NCBI GenBank assembly: GCA_013398295.1
Contig: VZSF01000898.1
Location: 124,001 to 188,000, forward strand
Direction: 5' to 3'
Source: Chionis minor
Taxonomy: Eukaryota > Chordata > Aves > Charadriiformes > Chionididae
Length of the DNA: 64,000 bases
Shown: in pieces, positions 37,691 to 49,800 of the stretch
How the letters are laid out: each line of letters begins with the position of its first letter
Numbering within the stretch: position 1 is the first letter of the stretch
The notes under the pieces: model-generated
The model's input: only the letters and a program-made list of their open reading frames with translations
Database searches by the model: none
What the model was told of the DNA's origin: nothing
Program-made: the position numbers and the translations under genes

Positions 37691-38011
37691 AGAAAGGGGC
37701 AAGAGGGTCTTTGCTCACAAGCTAGTGGAGCTCATTGATAAAGCTTTAAACTGGTGGGACAAATCCCACGACTGNAGTTCAGATCCCTCTGTAGGGATCT
37801 ACCTTCCTACCCTCAAGCAGATCAACACTCCCGTACAACTTGGTGTCATCTGCAAGCTTACTGAGGGTGCACCCAATCCCCTCATCCAGATCATTGATAA
37901 ATATATTAAACAGAACTGTCCCCTTTCAGAAAGGGGCAAGAGGGTCTTTGCTCACAAGCTAGTGGAGCTCATTGATAAAGCTTTAAACTGGTGGGACAAA
38001 TCCCACGACTG
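37539..38011. repeat. 236-bp exact direct duplication flanking a single N (assembly scar)
   Basis: The segment 37539-37774 (from agttcagatccctctgtag to cccacgactg) is repeated base for base at 37776-38011, separated only by the ambiguous base at 37775. This is the only N in the window. An exact overlap-length duplication around one N is the usual signature of two contig ends that overlap but were not merged. The real locus probably has one copy. Confidence 0.9.
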
Positions 38012-38330
38012 GAGTGCAGCTATCGATGGCTACAGGCTGTTCAGAAGGGACAGGTGAGGAAGGAGGGGTGAAGGTGGTGTCCTCTACATCAAGAAACTGA
38101 TAGAGTGTGGAGAGTTTGCCTCTGAAGAATTGCCATGAGCAGGATGAAAGCCTACAGGTAAGAATTAGAGACTGCAACAACAAAGGGAACCTTGTGGTTG
38201 GTGTCTACTACAGGCCACCCAATCAAGGGGAGCCTATTGACAAAGACTTCTTACTCCAGCTACAGGAAATATTGAGCTCACAGGGTTTCTTCCTGCTGGG
38301 GGACTTCAACCACCCTGACATCTGCTAGAA
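37690..38330 (+). mobile_element. CR1-type LINE fragment (ORF2 endonuclease region), sense
   Basis: Plus-sense coding text includes WSAAIDGYRLFRRDR (about 38010-38055) and VVGVYYRPPNQGEP followed by GFFLLGDFNHPDICW (38196-38328), the conserved core of the CR1 apurinic-type endonuclease. The GDFNHPD block holds catalytic Asp and Asn residues. Frameshifts separate the two parts. The copy stops after DIC at about 38330. The portion 37690-38011 is duplicated by the assembly scar. Confidence 0.8.
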
Positions 38331-38984
38331 AACTAGCACAGGGTGTCATCTCTCTTACTCCCTCAGTACCAAAGCTTTTGGCAGCAGGATCCTCAGAAAT
38401 GGTGGTTTCCTCAACATCCCTGGTTTAGCCCTCTTGCAAAGCCCTTGCAGTTTGTGACAGGAGGGCTTCTTGGTATGCAGAGATCAGGCCTGCCAGTGGT
38501 GAAGATGGAGACACCAAGCTGCAGATCTGCTGATGTCCTGGATCTCCTGTCCTCATAGATTCCATGTGTCTACCTGCTGAACAGTAGTACCACAGTCCTG
38601 CTGAGGTATCCATTCCCATTCCCATTCTCTCCCATCCCTCTATGACTTTCTTTGCTTCACCTCTGTTTCTCAGAAGATGGTCTCTAACAAATGTTTTCTG
38701 TGTTTCCTTTCCCATCCTCCAAAAGGGACTGTACTGCTTCCTTTGTTGCTTATGCTGCACCAATGTTGCTTGCCTGGAATCCTGCAAAGGCTCCTTTGTA
38801 GTGCAGATGATTCAGCAGAGAGCTTGCTAATGGGTCTTCTTAGCTATCTCCACTACAACTGCTTCCTAAGAGATCTCCTGATAGACAGCTCTGTACCGGC
38901 AGGACTTGAAAACTCTTTTAGAAAGAAAGTTTTTTACAGACTACAAGGAAGGACTTTTCTTGCTGACTTCCTACTCTATATACC
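38331..38984. other. Sequence between LINE fragment and solo LTR, unassigned
   Basis: Pyrimidine-rich sequence with 62-120-codon frames but no recognised domain. A short (CCATTC)n-like run is at 38607-38630. Confidence 0.5.
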
Positions 38985-39692
38985 TGTCCTGGATTGAGGT
39001 AAAACAGGACCAATTTTGTTCAGTAACTCCACTTTCTAACTAGGCCTTTTCTAACTGCTGAAATTAACAACATGTTATGCAGAAAACTGCTCTCTTCCAG
39101 AGCAATAAGACCCATGTTTATAGTCGATGCGAAGGCATGGTATGCAGAGAGGCTCTTGATTATACTTATTGCTGTAACAATCAAGGCAAACCAACTTTGT
39201 TATTTGCCCAATTGGAGGGTCAGAAGCAGAAAAGCGTAGAGGGGTCTCACCTGTGGGGAGGAGCGGACAGGACAGGTGACCCAAAACTGACCAACAGGGT
39301 ATCCCATCCCATCTGCCTCGTGCTCAGTACAAAAGCTAAGGAACCTAAGAGTCAGCTCTCTTTCTTCAATGGCCAGTGTCCGAGGAGGACTCTGTCTGTT
39401 CATCTGCCTTTGATCCCAATCCTGAATCTAGACCCAGAATCCAGTTCCTGTCCATCACTGAGTCCAGTCTGGGACTTCCCCAGTGCCTGCTGGTGATGCG
39501 ATTGTCATCCTGGGAGCTTGATACAGTTTTGTATATATTTCATTATTTTATTATTATTATTATTAATTTTTCTTTATATTTCATTATATTTTATTAAAAT
39601 AGTTTAGTTTTCAACTGAACTAGTCTCTTTTCTTCTCCTTGTCCTGCTCTGTCGCTCGGCTTGCTTGGGCCAATCTGGCCCAAATCATGACA
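38985..39692 (+). mobile_element. Solo LTR with perfect 5-bp target-site duplication
   Basis: The 708-bp element begins TGTCCTGGATTGAGG and ends CCCAAATCATGACA. It is flanked on both sides by ATACC (38980-38984 and 39693-39697), the host duplication made by integration. It is the same subfamily as the 3' LTR of the fossil retrovirus at 6149-6852 (that one on the opposite strand), and the open frame at 39077-39496 is an internal LTR frame shared by both copies. No internal viral sequence adjoins, so it arose by LTR-LTR recombination. Confidence 0.92.
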
Positions 39693-42600
39693 ATACCTGA
39701 TCTTCATGTGAATGGGGAGGGATTCCCCATGCTGCCATGAGGATGAATCCTGGCAGGTGTCAAGAAGATCAGGGAGCTCTTCAGCTAGAGGAGGGATGGG
39801 AGGGACCCTGTGGGTACCCCTACACTGCACAATAAGCAAGCACTTAACCATGGCTCAGGTGCTGGTTCAGTCTCTAGCTTTGCTTTGGTGCACTTCAAGG
39901 GAAATATGATACAGAGGGAATTAATCCTATGCAATGCAGCTGCAAGTGAATCTCTGCCACTTGACACTTGACCCAGAAATCAGTCGCTGACCAACTTTTA
40001 CTTAGCAGTGTAGACAATACTTGTGCTGACTACTTCAAAAATTACATGAGCCTCTAACCACATCCTTCGTTGTTTGCTCCAGGAGATGAAAGCCTCGGTG
40101 TCTCCATGGTACTTGCTGTCTTAGGCGAGTCTGTGTGAAAACAGTCCCCACATATCTCTCAGCTATGGAGTCCTGCTGTATGAATTTCCAACTACTCACG
40201 CTGCACAACCTGGGGGTGGTACCCATGCAGCCTGTTTCAAAGCCATGCTGCAAGAACATCCTTATGTGTTCCCTATGTTACATTTCTTTGCAGATGCAAA
40301 GTGGCAAAACTGAGGAGCATTAGAAGGAAGAGAGAACTGTCTCTTCTACCCTACTAATTTCTCACTATACCTATGATATAAATTAGAGATTTCCTTATGA
40401 AAAAGTGGGCTGTTTATTGGGGTGCTTCCACCACGTATGCCCATTTTGCAGGAAAGTAAGTATCTGTATCTATTTTTCTTCTTCCCTCCTTGCAAGCTGG
40501 AAAACCTCTGCCACCTTTTAATTTTTGCTCATTTGAGTAAGAAAAACTGGGACAGTTTTTTTTCTTACAAAAGAAACACCAGGTGTTTCTTAGAAAAGAA
40601 TCAAGAAGTAATCCTTAGCCAGTAGGTACCCCTAGAGCTGACAACAGGAGTTCCTGGAAGACATTGTGGCTTGGGGAGCAGTATGTCTTGAAGCACCTAC
40701 TTGGCAAACATAGAAACAGCTGTCAATCAGTATCCTCAGAACTCATTTTCATTTCTGTGATGAAATATACTTCATTCTGCTCTCAGAATGTACAATAGGG
40801 AACTCAGACGTTTGATACTAGTATGATGTTTCCCATGCAGCACAGGAAATTCTCTCTTTATTTTCTTCCTGCATTCTCATGCAGTCTAACTATTGGCAGC
40901 AAAATTCCAGTGTATTAGGGTTCTGTGAGGGTCTTCTGTGTCTTTCAGATTCTAGACATCAACACCTGTTACATCTTCCCATCCAAGGGTGTGTGCTAAC
41001 CAGTGCCCCTGCAACCCCGTATGCATTATGATTTTTAGTTACACAGTTGTAGTTTGTTCTTAAGCACTCAAGGCTGAGTCTTGTCCCCAGCACATTCTAT
41101 TGCATGCCTCCAGAACATAAGGGCTGGTTTTTGTCCATCTTCCCAGGCTTTTCTTGTGGGGAAGCCAATTCTGAAAGAATCTTCACAATCAACACAAACA
41201 GAAGTCCCAGAACTCATGTGGAGTCAAAAAAAGAGCATCAAGAATTCAGCAACACATGTTCTGATTGGGAAAACTAAACCTAAAGCAAATATATACTTCA
41301 GTATTTCTTCCTAAGTCTTTCCTTCCTTTCCGAAGTCATTCCTAGTCCTCCAGACCCACTTGATGACCTGCTATCAGCCCTTATTTTCAACTTTCAATTC
41401 CCTCTCTTTGCCCCATTGCAGATTTTTGCTGTCATGATCAATTCCTTGTGGAGGAGAAGGCATCTATTTCTAAGGGTAACAGTGGGAATACAGTGAGGAA
41501 AGTATCAGGGAATACTTCTGAAAAGTGGATGGACCTCCAGAGAGATGAAACTGATGGCAAAGAAACTTTTCCAAACAGGTACTCAGTTTATGACAGATGA
41601 ACTCTGCATTAAGGACAAATGCAAGATTCCTGCTCAGCATCCCTATTTCCAGGAGAGAATCCTCAGCCTGACTGGCTTATAAGTGGCCACAGGAAGAAGT
41701 GAAGAAGGGAGACAGTTTTACCAGTGTGGGGCAGTAGGTGGGTTCCTTAGAGAAGAAGGAATTGTTTCATCCATCTGAGGAAGGATCATAACTTCTGGAC
41801 CTGTAGACCAAGATGTTTGTGCTTAGTGGAGATTATGCTGGTTTTATTTCTGCTATCTGAGCATAGATGGTGTCCCAGAATGCCCCTCTATCCAGAAAAA
41901 GGATACAAACAGTTATGGTGGGCTGTGCAATGGTAAACAATAGGTTACTTTTCCATATAGGAACATTCTCCTAGTGAGAAGATACCCTTAAGGTCCTTCA
42001 CAAACATTGCTAGCTGGATAAGGCTGGATGACAGACATGATGTCATGTTTTCATTGAACTTGTTCTTGAATACATGTCCTCTCCTGGTCATTTGACTAGA
42101 AGCACATCCTGGTGTCACCAGACATATTCAGGACTTCTTAAAGTCATCATAGGGACTGTGGTTTTTAGGTAAGCCCTCATGCCCATTGGACACAGGAAAA
42201 CCATGCTGCCAGTCCCAACCCAAGTGAATCCTGATGACATCCCTGTCTGCAATGGGAAAGAGAAGGAGAGTACCAGCTTTTCCCCAGCTGAGAATTCTGG
42301 AGTTCTGGGCACTGGCATAGTGGCAATGAAGAAGACTCTAGACATCAAGGGCTAGCATGCTGAGAAATAGATCTTACTCTTAGACTCCCTGGAATAGGTT
42401 TACAATGTCAGGGAGAATTCTGTTGATGGCTACTAATTAGCAAGGAAAAGAGTGCTAAGTGAAACCACTGACCTTCCGTATCCTATAATGGATACCTTGT
42501 CTATCTCTCGTTAACATAACTATAGGTTTTTTTCCTCACCCTGACCAGATTTCCAGCAGAGTGGAAGTGACATGCTGTTTTTCAGAGGTCTGTATCAAGG

Positions 42601-43890
42601 AGCAGAAGCACACTGCTCTACAAGGGAAGGTCAGACAGGAACTGAAGTTGACAGCAAGCCAGGCAGGAGACAGGATCCTCACCAGGGTGTACAGTCCCCT
42701 AGTACCTGAACAAGAAGAACAGAATAGGTCCAGTGACTGCAGTTAGGTTAAATCAGCAGTCCAGGCAATCCAAACAAGACTGCAGTAAGGTGGTAGTTCC
42801 AAGATCAAGCCATTAAGTCAAGTCAGCAGATCAGCTGACTAAAGTCAGTTGGTATCGGCAAATTTCATCACCAGGCACAAGTTTGGCTGCCATATAGATC
42901 CAGCAGAGACCATAGGCTCCTGAGCAGCTCCTGAGCAAAGAACAGACAGCCTCTAGCCAGACCTCTCTCTGCTCTTTCTCATGCAGCTCTTTCCACAGCA
43001 GTCTGACCCAAGGTTACACTGCTGTAAGGTTATACATACCCTGAACAGGCAGTCAAACCCCAGTGAGAAGGGGAAGAGGTTGCAGAGCTTATTGGTGTAC
43101 TAAGGACCTAACAGCATGGATGTCACTGAACTTGGGATTATGGATAAACACCATATAGCTGCCATCAGACAAAAAGAGCATGTGTGTCAGTGTCATAAAG
43201 AGGATTGTGTGTTCAGACTGGTGTAAACAGATAGCGCTCTGCAACTGGTTCCAGTTGCCGAGAAAGTCAAGTAGCCTCCATTTGATTAACAGCAGCTTTT
43301 ACTTCCTGAAGTTCATCATTCTGAAGTGAATGAGAGAGTGGGTAGAGCAATGGTGTTACATAACCTGAAAGAAAAAGAAACTTAGCAAACAGGAAGTCCT
43401 GTAATTCGCATCCTAAGGAAGATGGTCTTTCAAGAGCTTCTGCCCATACAGTTCTCAAGTTTTGACTGAATAAGGAAGCCCTGAGCAGTGCTTGCCTCAA
43501 AGACAGAGTGGGTGTCAACTACTTCTGTTGATTTTACAATTGTTCCCAAGGAGATGGATAAGCTACAAAACTAGGGATTTTCTTTGCCTTTTTCTCTTCC
43601 GAAGTGATTCATAAAATGACTGATGTTCTGCACTTTCACTGCTTTTTCAGGTGAGAAATAACCATTTTGCTTACTGTTCTGTCTGTATTACCAGTGTTGG
43701 TTCCATAGTAAAACAAGACAATGCCAACGATGACATCAGAAGCGCAATGATCCTTCATATATGGTCACAGGCACAATTTTTGAATTTTATTGGAGGTTTT
43801 GGTTCTTTCAGATTTGAGATTAAACTGTTGATAATGTCTAAAAAGGTGAACAATATTTCTATTGGTTCCTTCACGTAGTTCATGCTATCA
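39693..43890. other. Intergenic DNA upstream of the SRCR gene
   Basis: No exon could be supported. The stretch 42590-43000 contains a 'ccaagatcaagcc' style sequence also seen near 49108 and 60344 and may be an old repeat. Any distal regulatory elements of the receptor at 44005 could lie here, but none is recognisable by sequence alone. Confidence 0.5.
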
Positions 43891-43898
43891 TGTGAATC

Positions 43899-43905
43899 TA
43901 TATAT
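43899..43905 (+). promoter_or_regulatory. Possible TATA box of the SRCR receptor gene
   Basis: TATATAT lies 100 bp upstream of the predicted initiator ATG at 44005, which would place a start site near 43930 and a short 5' leader. The alternative is that cctttgtag (43911-43919) is a splice acceptor for a 5' non-coding exon; sequence alone does not decide. Confidence 0.3.
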
Positions 43906-44004
43906 TTCCTCCTTTGTAGTCATTTGTGAGACAGAGGAGCCCATGTAGAGTTCGATCCAGGCAGTGCCTAACAGAGAGTGAAGTTTCATCTGTCCAAGAT
44001 CAGA

Positions 44005-44074
44005 ATGGCAACAGAAGGACATATTTCTACTCCAGTGTTGTGGCTGCTTCTCCTCTCCATTCAGGTCTCCCTCG
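44005..44074 (+). CDS. SRCR receptor (CD163-like), exon 1: signal peptide
   Basis: The ATG at 44005 has A at -3 and G at +4, a good initiation context. It opens 23 codons plus one base: a short polar start (MATEGHISTP), a hydrophobic core (VLWLLLLSIQV), then SL and the first G of a glycine codon, which is a classical signal peptide with cleavage near the exon end. The exon ends at a consensus donor (ctcg|gtaagt, donor from 44075), giving a phase-1 intron. This matches the phase-1 acceptor of the first SRCR exon at 55929, so the two can be joined in frame. CD163-family genes likewise encode the signal peptide separately from the SRCR exons. The assignment is prediction; no transcript evidence is available. 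An out-of-frame ATGTAG start-stop lies upstream at 43943-43948. Confidence 0.75.
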
Positions 44075-44689
44075 GTAAGTACATACTTTATTTCACATAA
44101 GGCAGTGAGGTAGGAAAATAAAGTAAACTCAATATAAATAGGTTGTTATTCCATCGTCCTGTAAAGCAAAGTGTCAAGAAGGTGTTTAAATACATTTCTG
44201 TCTTTGATTCAATCTCCTTGGTGACCCTGAGAGAAAGAAAGGTAAGACGCTTGTAATAGTTTCGTATTTTACGCAGGTGTCGGTGACTGGCCATTCTCAT
44301 AGGAATTTGAGTTCGAGTTTAGTAAACGCCCAAGCTGTAATGGAATCCAGCAGGGTTTGCCTCCCCTGTTGAGCCCTGTGTAGACAGAAATAATAACTCC
44401 AGGTCTTTATTCAACACCAGTTAAAATATTCCACTGTGCTCTGTGTGTCCTGGAGTTTGGCTGGGTAACATACTGTTCCTTCAGTTGTCCCTGTGTATCT
44501 GAAGCCTATTGCTATTTGTCTCTCTGCTCTTGTAGAGCTATGTGCACATGTTTGAAGCTGATGATGACAGCCAGATTTTGGAATCCCCATTTTTGTCTCT
44601 ATACACATGGAGGTGGCACTATGGCATTGTGACTGGTGGTTGCATCTCCATATGATGAGAACAAGACTTCATGGTTGGTACTTTGATGT

Positions 44690-46890
44690 AGAATCATAGA
44701 ATCATAGAATGGTTAGAGTTGGAAGGGACCTTAAAGATCACCAAGTTCCAACCCCCCTGCCATGGGCAGGGACACCTCTGACTACAGCAGGTTGCTCAAA
44801 GCCCCATCCAGCCTGGCCTTAAACACTTCCAGGGATGGGGCCTCCACAACTTCCCTGGGTAACCTGTTCCAGTGCCTCACCACCCTCACAGTAAAGAACT
44901 TCTTCCTAATAGCTAATCTAAATCTCCCCTCTTCCAATTTAAAACCATTACCCCTTGTCCTATCACTGGATTTCCTGACAAAGAGTCCCTCTCCAGCTCT
45001 CCTGTAGGCTCCCTTCAGATACTGAAAGGCTGCTATCAGGTCTCCCCGGAGCCTTCTCTTCTCCAGGCTGAACAGCCCCAGCTCTCTCAGCCTGTCCTCA
45101 TAGGAGAGGTGCTCCATCCCTCTAATCATCTTAGTGGCCCTTCGCTGGACCTGTTCCAACAGTTCCATGTCCTTTCTATGTTGAGGACTCCAGAGCTGGA
45201 CACAGTACTCCAGGTGGGGTCTCACAAGCGCAGAGTAGAGGGGGAGAATCACCTCCCGTGCCCTGCTGGCCACGCTTCTTTTGATGCAACCCAGGATACG
45301 GTTGGCTTTCTGGGCTGCCAGCGCGCACTGCCGGCTCATGTTGAGCTTCTCATCCATGAGCACTCCCAAGTCCTTCTCCTCAGGGCTGCTCTCCAGCCAT
45401 TCTCTGCCCAGCCTGTATTTATGCCTGGGATTGCCACGTCCCAGGTGTAGGACTCTGCACTTGGCTTGGTTGAACTTCATGCCATTTGCATTAGCCCACC
45501 TCTCAAGCCTGTCCAGGTCCCTCTGGATGGCATCCCTTCCCTCCAGTGTGTCAACCGCGCCACCGAGCTTGGTGTCATCGGCAAACTTGCTGAGGGTGCA
45601 CTCGATCCCACTGTCCATGTCTCCAACAAAGATGTTAAATAGCACTGGTCCCAGTACTGACCCTTGCGGGACACCACTCGTCACTGGCCGCCACGTGGAC
45701 ATTGACCCATTAACCACAACCCTTTGAGTGCGGCCATCCAGCCAGTTCCTTATCCACCGAGTGGTCCATTCATCGAACCCGTGACTCTCCAATTTGGAGA
45801 CCAGGATGTCATGCGGGACAGTGTCAAATGCTTTGCTTAAGTCCAGGTAGATGACGTCCGTTGCTCTGCCTTTGTCCACCAAGTTCGTGGCAGTATCGTA
45901 GAAGGCCATCAGGTTTGTCAGGCAGGATTTGCCCTTGGTGAAGCCATGTTGGCTGTCTCCAATCACCTCCTTATTTTCCATGTGCCTTAGCAGAGATTCC
46001 AGGAGGATCTGCTCCATGATCTTGCCAGGCACAGAGGTGAGACTGACTGGCCTATAGTTTCCTGGGTCCTCTTTTTTTCCTTTCTTGAATATCGGGGTTA
46101 TGTTCCCCTTTTTCCAATCCACAGGAATTTCACCAGACTGCCACGATTTCTCAAATATGATGGAAAGTGGCTTCGCAACTTGGTCCGCCAGCTCCTTCAG
46201 GACCCGGGGATGAATTTCATCAGGTCCCATGGACTTGTGCACTTTCAGGTTGTTCAGGTGGTCTCGAACCTGATCTTCTCCTACTGTGGGCAGTTCTCCA
46301 TTCTCAGAGCCCCTGGTTTTACCTACTGTGACTTGGACAGTGCAGTTAGAGCCCTTGCCAGTGAAGACTGAGGCAAAAAAGTCATTCAGTACCTCAGCCT
46401 TATCCATATCCTGGGTGGCCAGGTCTCCCGTTTCCTTCCGGAGAGGGCCCACAGCCTCCCAAGTCCTACCTTTTTCCCTGACATAGCTATAGAATTTTTT
46501 CTTATTGTCTTTGATGTCCTTGGCCAGATTCAGTTCTCTTAGGGCTTTTGCCTGCCTGATATGGTTCCTGGCCACTCGGACAGTTTCTCTATATTCCACC
46601 CAGTCCACCTGTCCTTGCTTCCACCCTCTATAGGCCTCCTTTTTGATTTTGAGCTTATCTAACACTTCCTTATTCATCCACGCAGGTCTTCTGGCTATTT
46701 TGCCTGACTTTTTCTTTTTTGGGATGCACCTCTCCTGAGCGTGGAGAAGGTGATCCTTGAACACTAACCAACTTTCATGGGCTCCTCTCCCCTCCAGTTC
46801 TTTTTCCCACGCTACCCTGCCAATCAGTTCTCTCAGGAGTCCAAAGTCGGCTCTCCTGAAGTCCAGGGTAGCGAGTCTGCTGTATACGAG
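44690..46890 (-). mobile_element. CR1 LINE, 2.2 kb, with open reverse-transcriptase frame
   Basis: The 3' end is marked by the complement of the terminal repeat (agaatcatagaatcatagaatgg at 44690). It is 5'-truncated near 46890. ORF2 is open from the truncation point down to 44782, about 700 codons; the GTG at 46764 is not a true start, since the frame continues upstream ([15 protein letters not shown] block). Numbering from 46764, the reverse transcriptase occupies roughly residues 210-480, with YLDLSKAFD (306-314), PQGSVLGP (about 367-374) and the catalytic FADD (394-397). The C-terminal CR1 region follows, ending [15 protein letters not shown] and [15 protein letters not shown]. The endonuclease domain is missing, so it cannot move by itself. 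The absence of stops makes it the youngest LINE in the window. It lies antisense in intron 1 of the SRCR gene. Confidence 0.95.
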
Positions 46891-49800
46891 TCTGCAGCAT
46901 ATGTAGCATGGTTCTAGTCTTAGAGGTTCTCACCAGTTGTCTGGATGCAATCAGAGTTCAGGCAGATGAGAAAAGAAGACACAGCCCTTTCTGTGCAAAG
47001 GAATGTGAAGAACAATATTAAACATTTGTACTTAGACATCTTTGTAGAAATGTTTAAAAGTGTCAACTGCACAGTACCATAGAAATGAGAGTGAGTTTTC
47101 TGCCAACTTCCTTTTAATAACAGGGAATAGTATCAGTGGGACTCATTGGCAGATAAGGACAAGAGTAGCTTTACCTTGACACCATCATCAGAACCAGCAA
47201 TCCACATGATCTGCTCTGGCAGTACTTGCACTCTCCAGCTGCCACAGTGCCCTGCTGTTCCCCAGGAAGGGTGCAGGTTGCAGGCAGTGCAGTAAGAACA
47301 GCCCTCAGGGAGTGAGTGGGCAACCTGTGACAGAGGCACCACACATGCTGAAAACATCCACGGAGGGTCTGGGTACAGACGTGCACAACTCATTCTCATC
47401 CCTGGCCTACGAGGGGAACGAGGTCTTCAGCTGGAGCAAGCCAAAATCTTTTGCCTTCTTATCCCAGCAGAACCTCACTCTGTGGCACTGTACCACTGAA
47501 TTCAATTAAGGCACTTGTGGGGCATACTGTGGAGTGAGGAATACAAAAGACTGTGCCTGTCAGTATTATAAAAAATCACACAAGATTGATTACAACAAAT
47601 GATAGTTTTGATTAGGGAATATTTAAATCTGTTGATTGGGTTATGCCTACGTCTGTGTAAATCCTTGCATGCTGTCACATGTTGAAAGCATTAGATGTTG
47701 GAGTATTTAAAAATTCAAGTGCAGAGAGGTCAATCAGTCAAGTGAGAAGCTGTTTGTTTTACTCCCGGATATGGCTAATGGAAATTGGTTATCCTGTTCC
47801 TTTAATAATATATTATGAGTTTAACTTTTCTTAGAAATAATTTTTCTTTTAAATGTATATTTTTTTTAGCTGATAAAACTCCTTTTTTGTCCTGTGTTCT
47901 TCAAGTACACTGTGGGTTGTTCTTCAGAACATCTTTCAGAAGAGTCTTAAAAGACTTATTACAGAAAGATTATACTCCTTCTGAGACAACATGTTGCAAA
48001 TACAAAGGGATTTTGTAGTTATTAGAGGCTGTGTTATGTAAGCGTGAGACTCTTGCTCAGGAAACTTGACAACCAAGGACAGTTTGCAGAAAAAATAGTT
48101 TATGGAAGTTACTAGTTGTCAGTCACTTGATAATATCCCTTAAACTTTTTGTGTTTCCGAATCTAAATGATAGGCAGGAAATTGTGAGGAAGCCAAGCAG
48201 TGTTTGCAAAGAGGTAAAACGTTTGCCTATGTACAGGAAGTGATCATGTGTCAAAGCTATATTGTTTGTATGTGATGAAACAGGGAATAATCAGGCTACA
48301 GACCATAAGGAGATGGAGGCAAAATTGCCTTATAGTTGACTACTGCCAACGGTTTACTCTGGAATGAGAAATGGGACAAGAGTTAGTCACTGAAGGAAGT
48401 GGCTTGCATTAGCATCACTTCGTGAGCTAAAACTGACATACTTACAAGGAACAGAGATAAGAATTGGATTTGTTTTCAAATGCAAAGAAAAATTATATAT
48501 TCTTGTTTTACACTCTCAAATGACAGCAAGCAGTGTGATATGTAGGAACACCTTTCTCTTTTGAGGAAGAGAGTGAAGGTGACATTTTCCACACCAAATT
48601 GTTTTGAAAACTTTTACTGGAAAACCCAAGTTTCTCTGTACAAATTAATTATCTTTTGTCACTTATCAAATACCATCATTGACAGGAAATGTGTCCTTCT
48701 GGATTATTTACAAGATGTGCACAGCTGCACTCTTGTCTGTTCACATCACTGCCAAGTACTGGGTCATAATGAGTACTGAAGGTTTCTGTTGATACCTGGC
48801 CAGGTTCTGACACCTTTCTTGCTTTCAGTACAGCCTTACTCACTAAGAATTGTGGCTGTCTTAGCTAACTGTGTCACCTTCAGAGAGGTGATTCTTACAA
48901 GTAATGAGCTGTAGAGCTGGTATGAGGGTACAGCAAGGGTGAGTTGCTCCAGCTGCAGTAACATGTTTGGCAGAGCAGGGGCCTCACCAACAAAGGCCCA
49001 GCCTATAGAGTACCGAACAGAAGCAAGAAACGCAGACCTAGGGGGGCTAGTTGGGTTCAACGCTTGTTGGCAACTTGCCTCAGATCATCAGCAAGTTCAT
49101 AGTGATGAGACAGGTCCAAGGTCAAGCTAAGAAGTCATTCTGTGGCTCAGAGTGCAGATCAACAGCACCTATAGCCAGGCACAGCTGTGACTGAGTTAAA
49201 CACAGAAGCACCAACAATATAGCTCAGGCAGGGACAGAAGGTCCAGGCCCTTGCTTGAATGGAGGCCTGGGCCCAGGGGCAGAGTGTGTGGGTGGAGACC
49301 CCAACTGGGGAAGCTCAAGGCCACTAAGGATTATTAGTGCACTCAGGGCACTGACAATTGGATCAAACCTGTCCTATAGAGGTTTACTCTAATTTTCCAT
49401 TGTGTGTCAGGTTTTGAAACACTGTTAATTTGGGACCAAAGTTACTAGACTTCTTATGTGACTGTCCTGTAGACTTTCTCTACCTATGTGGTCAATCTGA
49501 ATGATCCTCCAGGACCCAAAAGAAGTTGCCAGCCCTCTTCAGGGATTTACCTGTTCCATAACATGCTGAAATTAAAATCTGTTCAAATTGAAGACAAGTT
49601 TCAGGTGTGGTGGCCAAACTCTTCCTGATTCTTGAGTGCACATAGTTTGTGGTTTGTCCTTAATATGGAAATACCAAGGTCTTTCATGTGGGTTTCTATT
49701 ATTTGTTTTCTCACCCATTTTCTTGTGTTCCATTTCATGCGCTAAACACCAGTGGCTTTCAATTCACATGGTTCAGTAATGCTAATACAGCATTTTTCTA

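Noticed and set aside
37725..38057. 110-codon open frame containing an unknown residue
   Set aside because: It spans the single N and the exact duplication and lies within LINE sequence. The repeated peptide is produced by the assembly scar.
45281..45727. 148-codon plus-strand open frame
   Set aside because: It is the reverse shadow of the antisense CR1 reverse-transcriptase frame.
47312..47509. Possible additional exon in intron 1
   Set aside because: It shows no SRCR or transmembrane signature and no convincing splice-site pair with matching phase.
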